Assembly: GCF_003473545.1 (NCBI RefSeq)
Contig: NZ_QUCM01000025.1
Location: 1-49,045 of the forward strand
Origin: Clostridium sp. AM22-11AC
Lineage (GTDB): Bacteria; Bacillota; Clostridia; Lachnospirales; Lachnospiraceae
Direction of reading: 5' to 3'
Length of the DNA stretch: 49,045 nucleotides
Shown one piece after another: positions 49,003 through 49,045 of the stretch. Made by a program: the position numbers and the translations under genes. The notes beneath the pieces were generated by a model. The model was not told the DNA's origin, did not search any database, and saw only the letters and a program-made list of their open reading frames with translations. How positions within the stretch are numbered: position 1 is the first letter of the stretch; each line of letters starts with the position of its first letter.

Positions 49003-49045
49003 AACTTTTTCTGTAAAATAACCTAAGTAAGGTCCTTCTATGATA

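Noticed and set aside
1..49045. CRISPR arrays and complete insertion sequences
   Set aside because: No regularly spaced repeats and no transposase frame were found; the only dispersed repeat is the 117-bp pair.

Overview
The window looks like chromosomal DNA of a low-to-mid-GC member of the Firmicutes (Bacillota), class Clostridia, most likely a gut Lachnospiraceae. The evidence is a Gram-positive type polC, the order pyrH-frr-uppS-cdsA-dxr-rseP-ispG-polC, strong AGGAGG-type ribosome binding sites, TTGACA/TATAAT promoters, Clostridia-type cell-wall-binding repeats, and gut-type sugar and fatty-acid genes. No rRNA, CRISPR array or intact insertion sequence was seen.

Layout. 1-0.6 kb: repeat-rich edge, then three tRNA genes (Thr-CGT, Glu-CTC, Pro-CGG) under one near-consensus promoter. 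0.7-14.2 kb: a Na+ symporter with a structured leader, then the conserved essential operon for UMP kinase, ribosome recycling, isoprenoid and phospholipid synthesis, site-2 protease and replicative polymerase, and a small phosphoesterase. 14.4-21.3 kb: a secreted wall-binding repeat protein, a membrane-bound beta-glucosidase with reversed domain order, a CbpA-like J-protein and a drug/metabolite exporter. 21.4-28.7 kb: oleate hydratase and an Fe-S ene-reductase, each preceded in the region by a YczE-family membrane protein, with a divergent PadR regulator and two tandem PadR-type boxes. 28.7-33.7 kb: a DUF362 protein behind a MerR-type promoter, a DAACS symporter with an unusual substrate site, and two paralogous alpha/beta hydrolases, the second fused to an AraC DNA-binding domain. 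33.7-41.2 kb: a xyloside-type utilisation locus (GH43, ABC importer, YesM/YesN-like two-component system). 41.3-45.2 kb: a four-gene operon (hotdog protein, BioY, thiolase, acyl-CoA ligase) behind a large dyad that looks like a BirA operator. 45.2-49 kb: accessory DNA with intact small genes among at least four broken ones.

Most interesting items: the biotin-linked acyl-CoA operon; the hydrolase-AraC fusion beside its enzyme paralogue; a 117-bp repeat present twice with compensatory base changes in its stems; the PadR-controlled ene-reductase unit; the MerR-type promoter with a 19-bp spacer; and the gene decay at the right edge. All functional calls rest on motif recognition by eye, without database searches.
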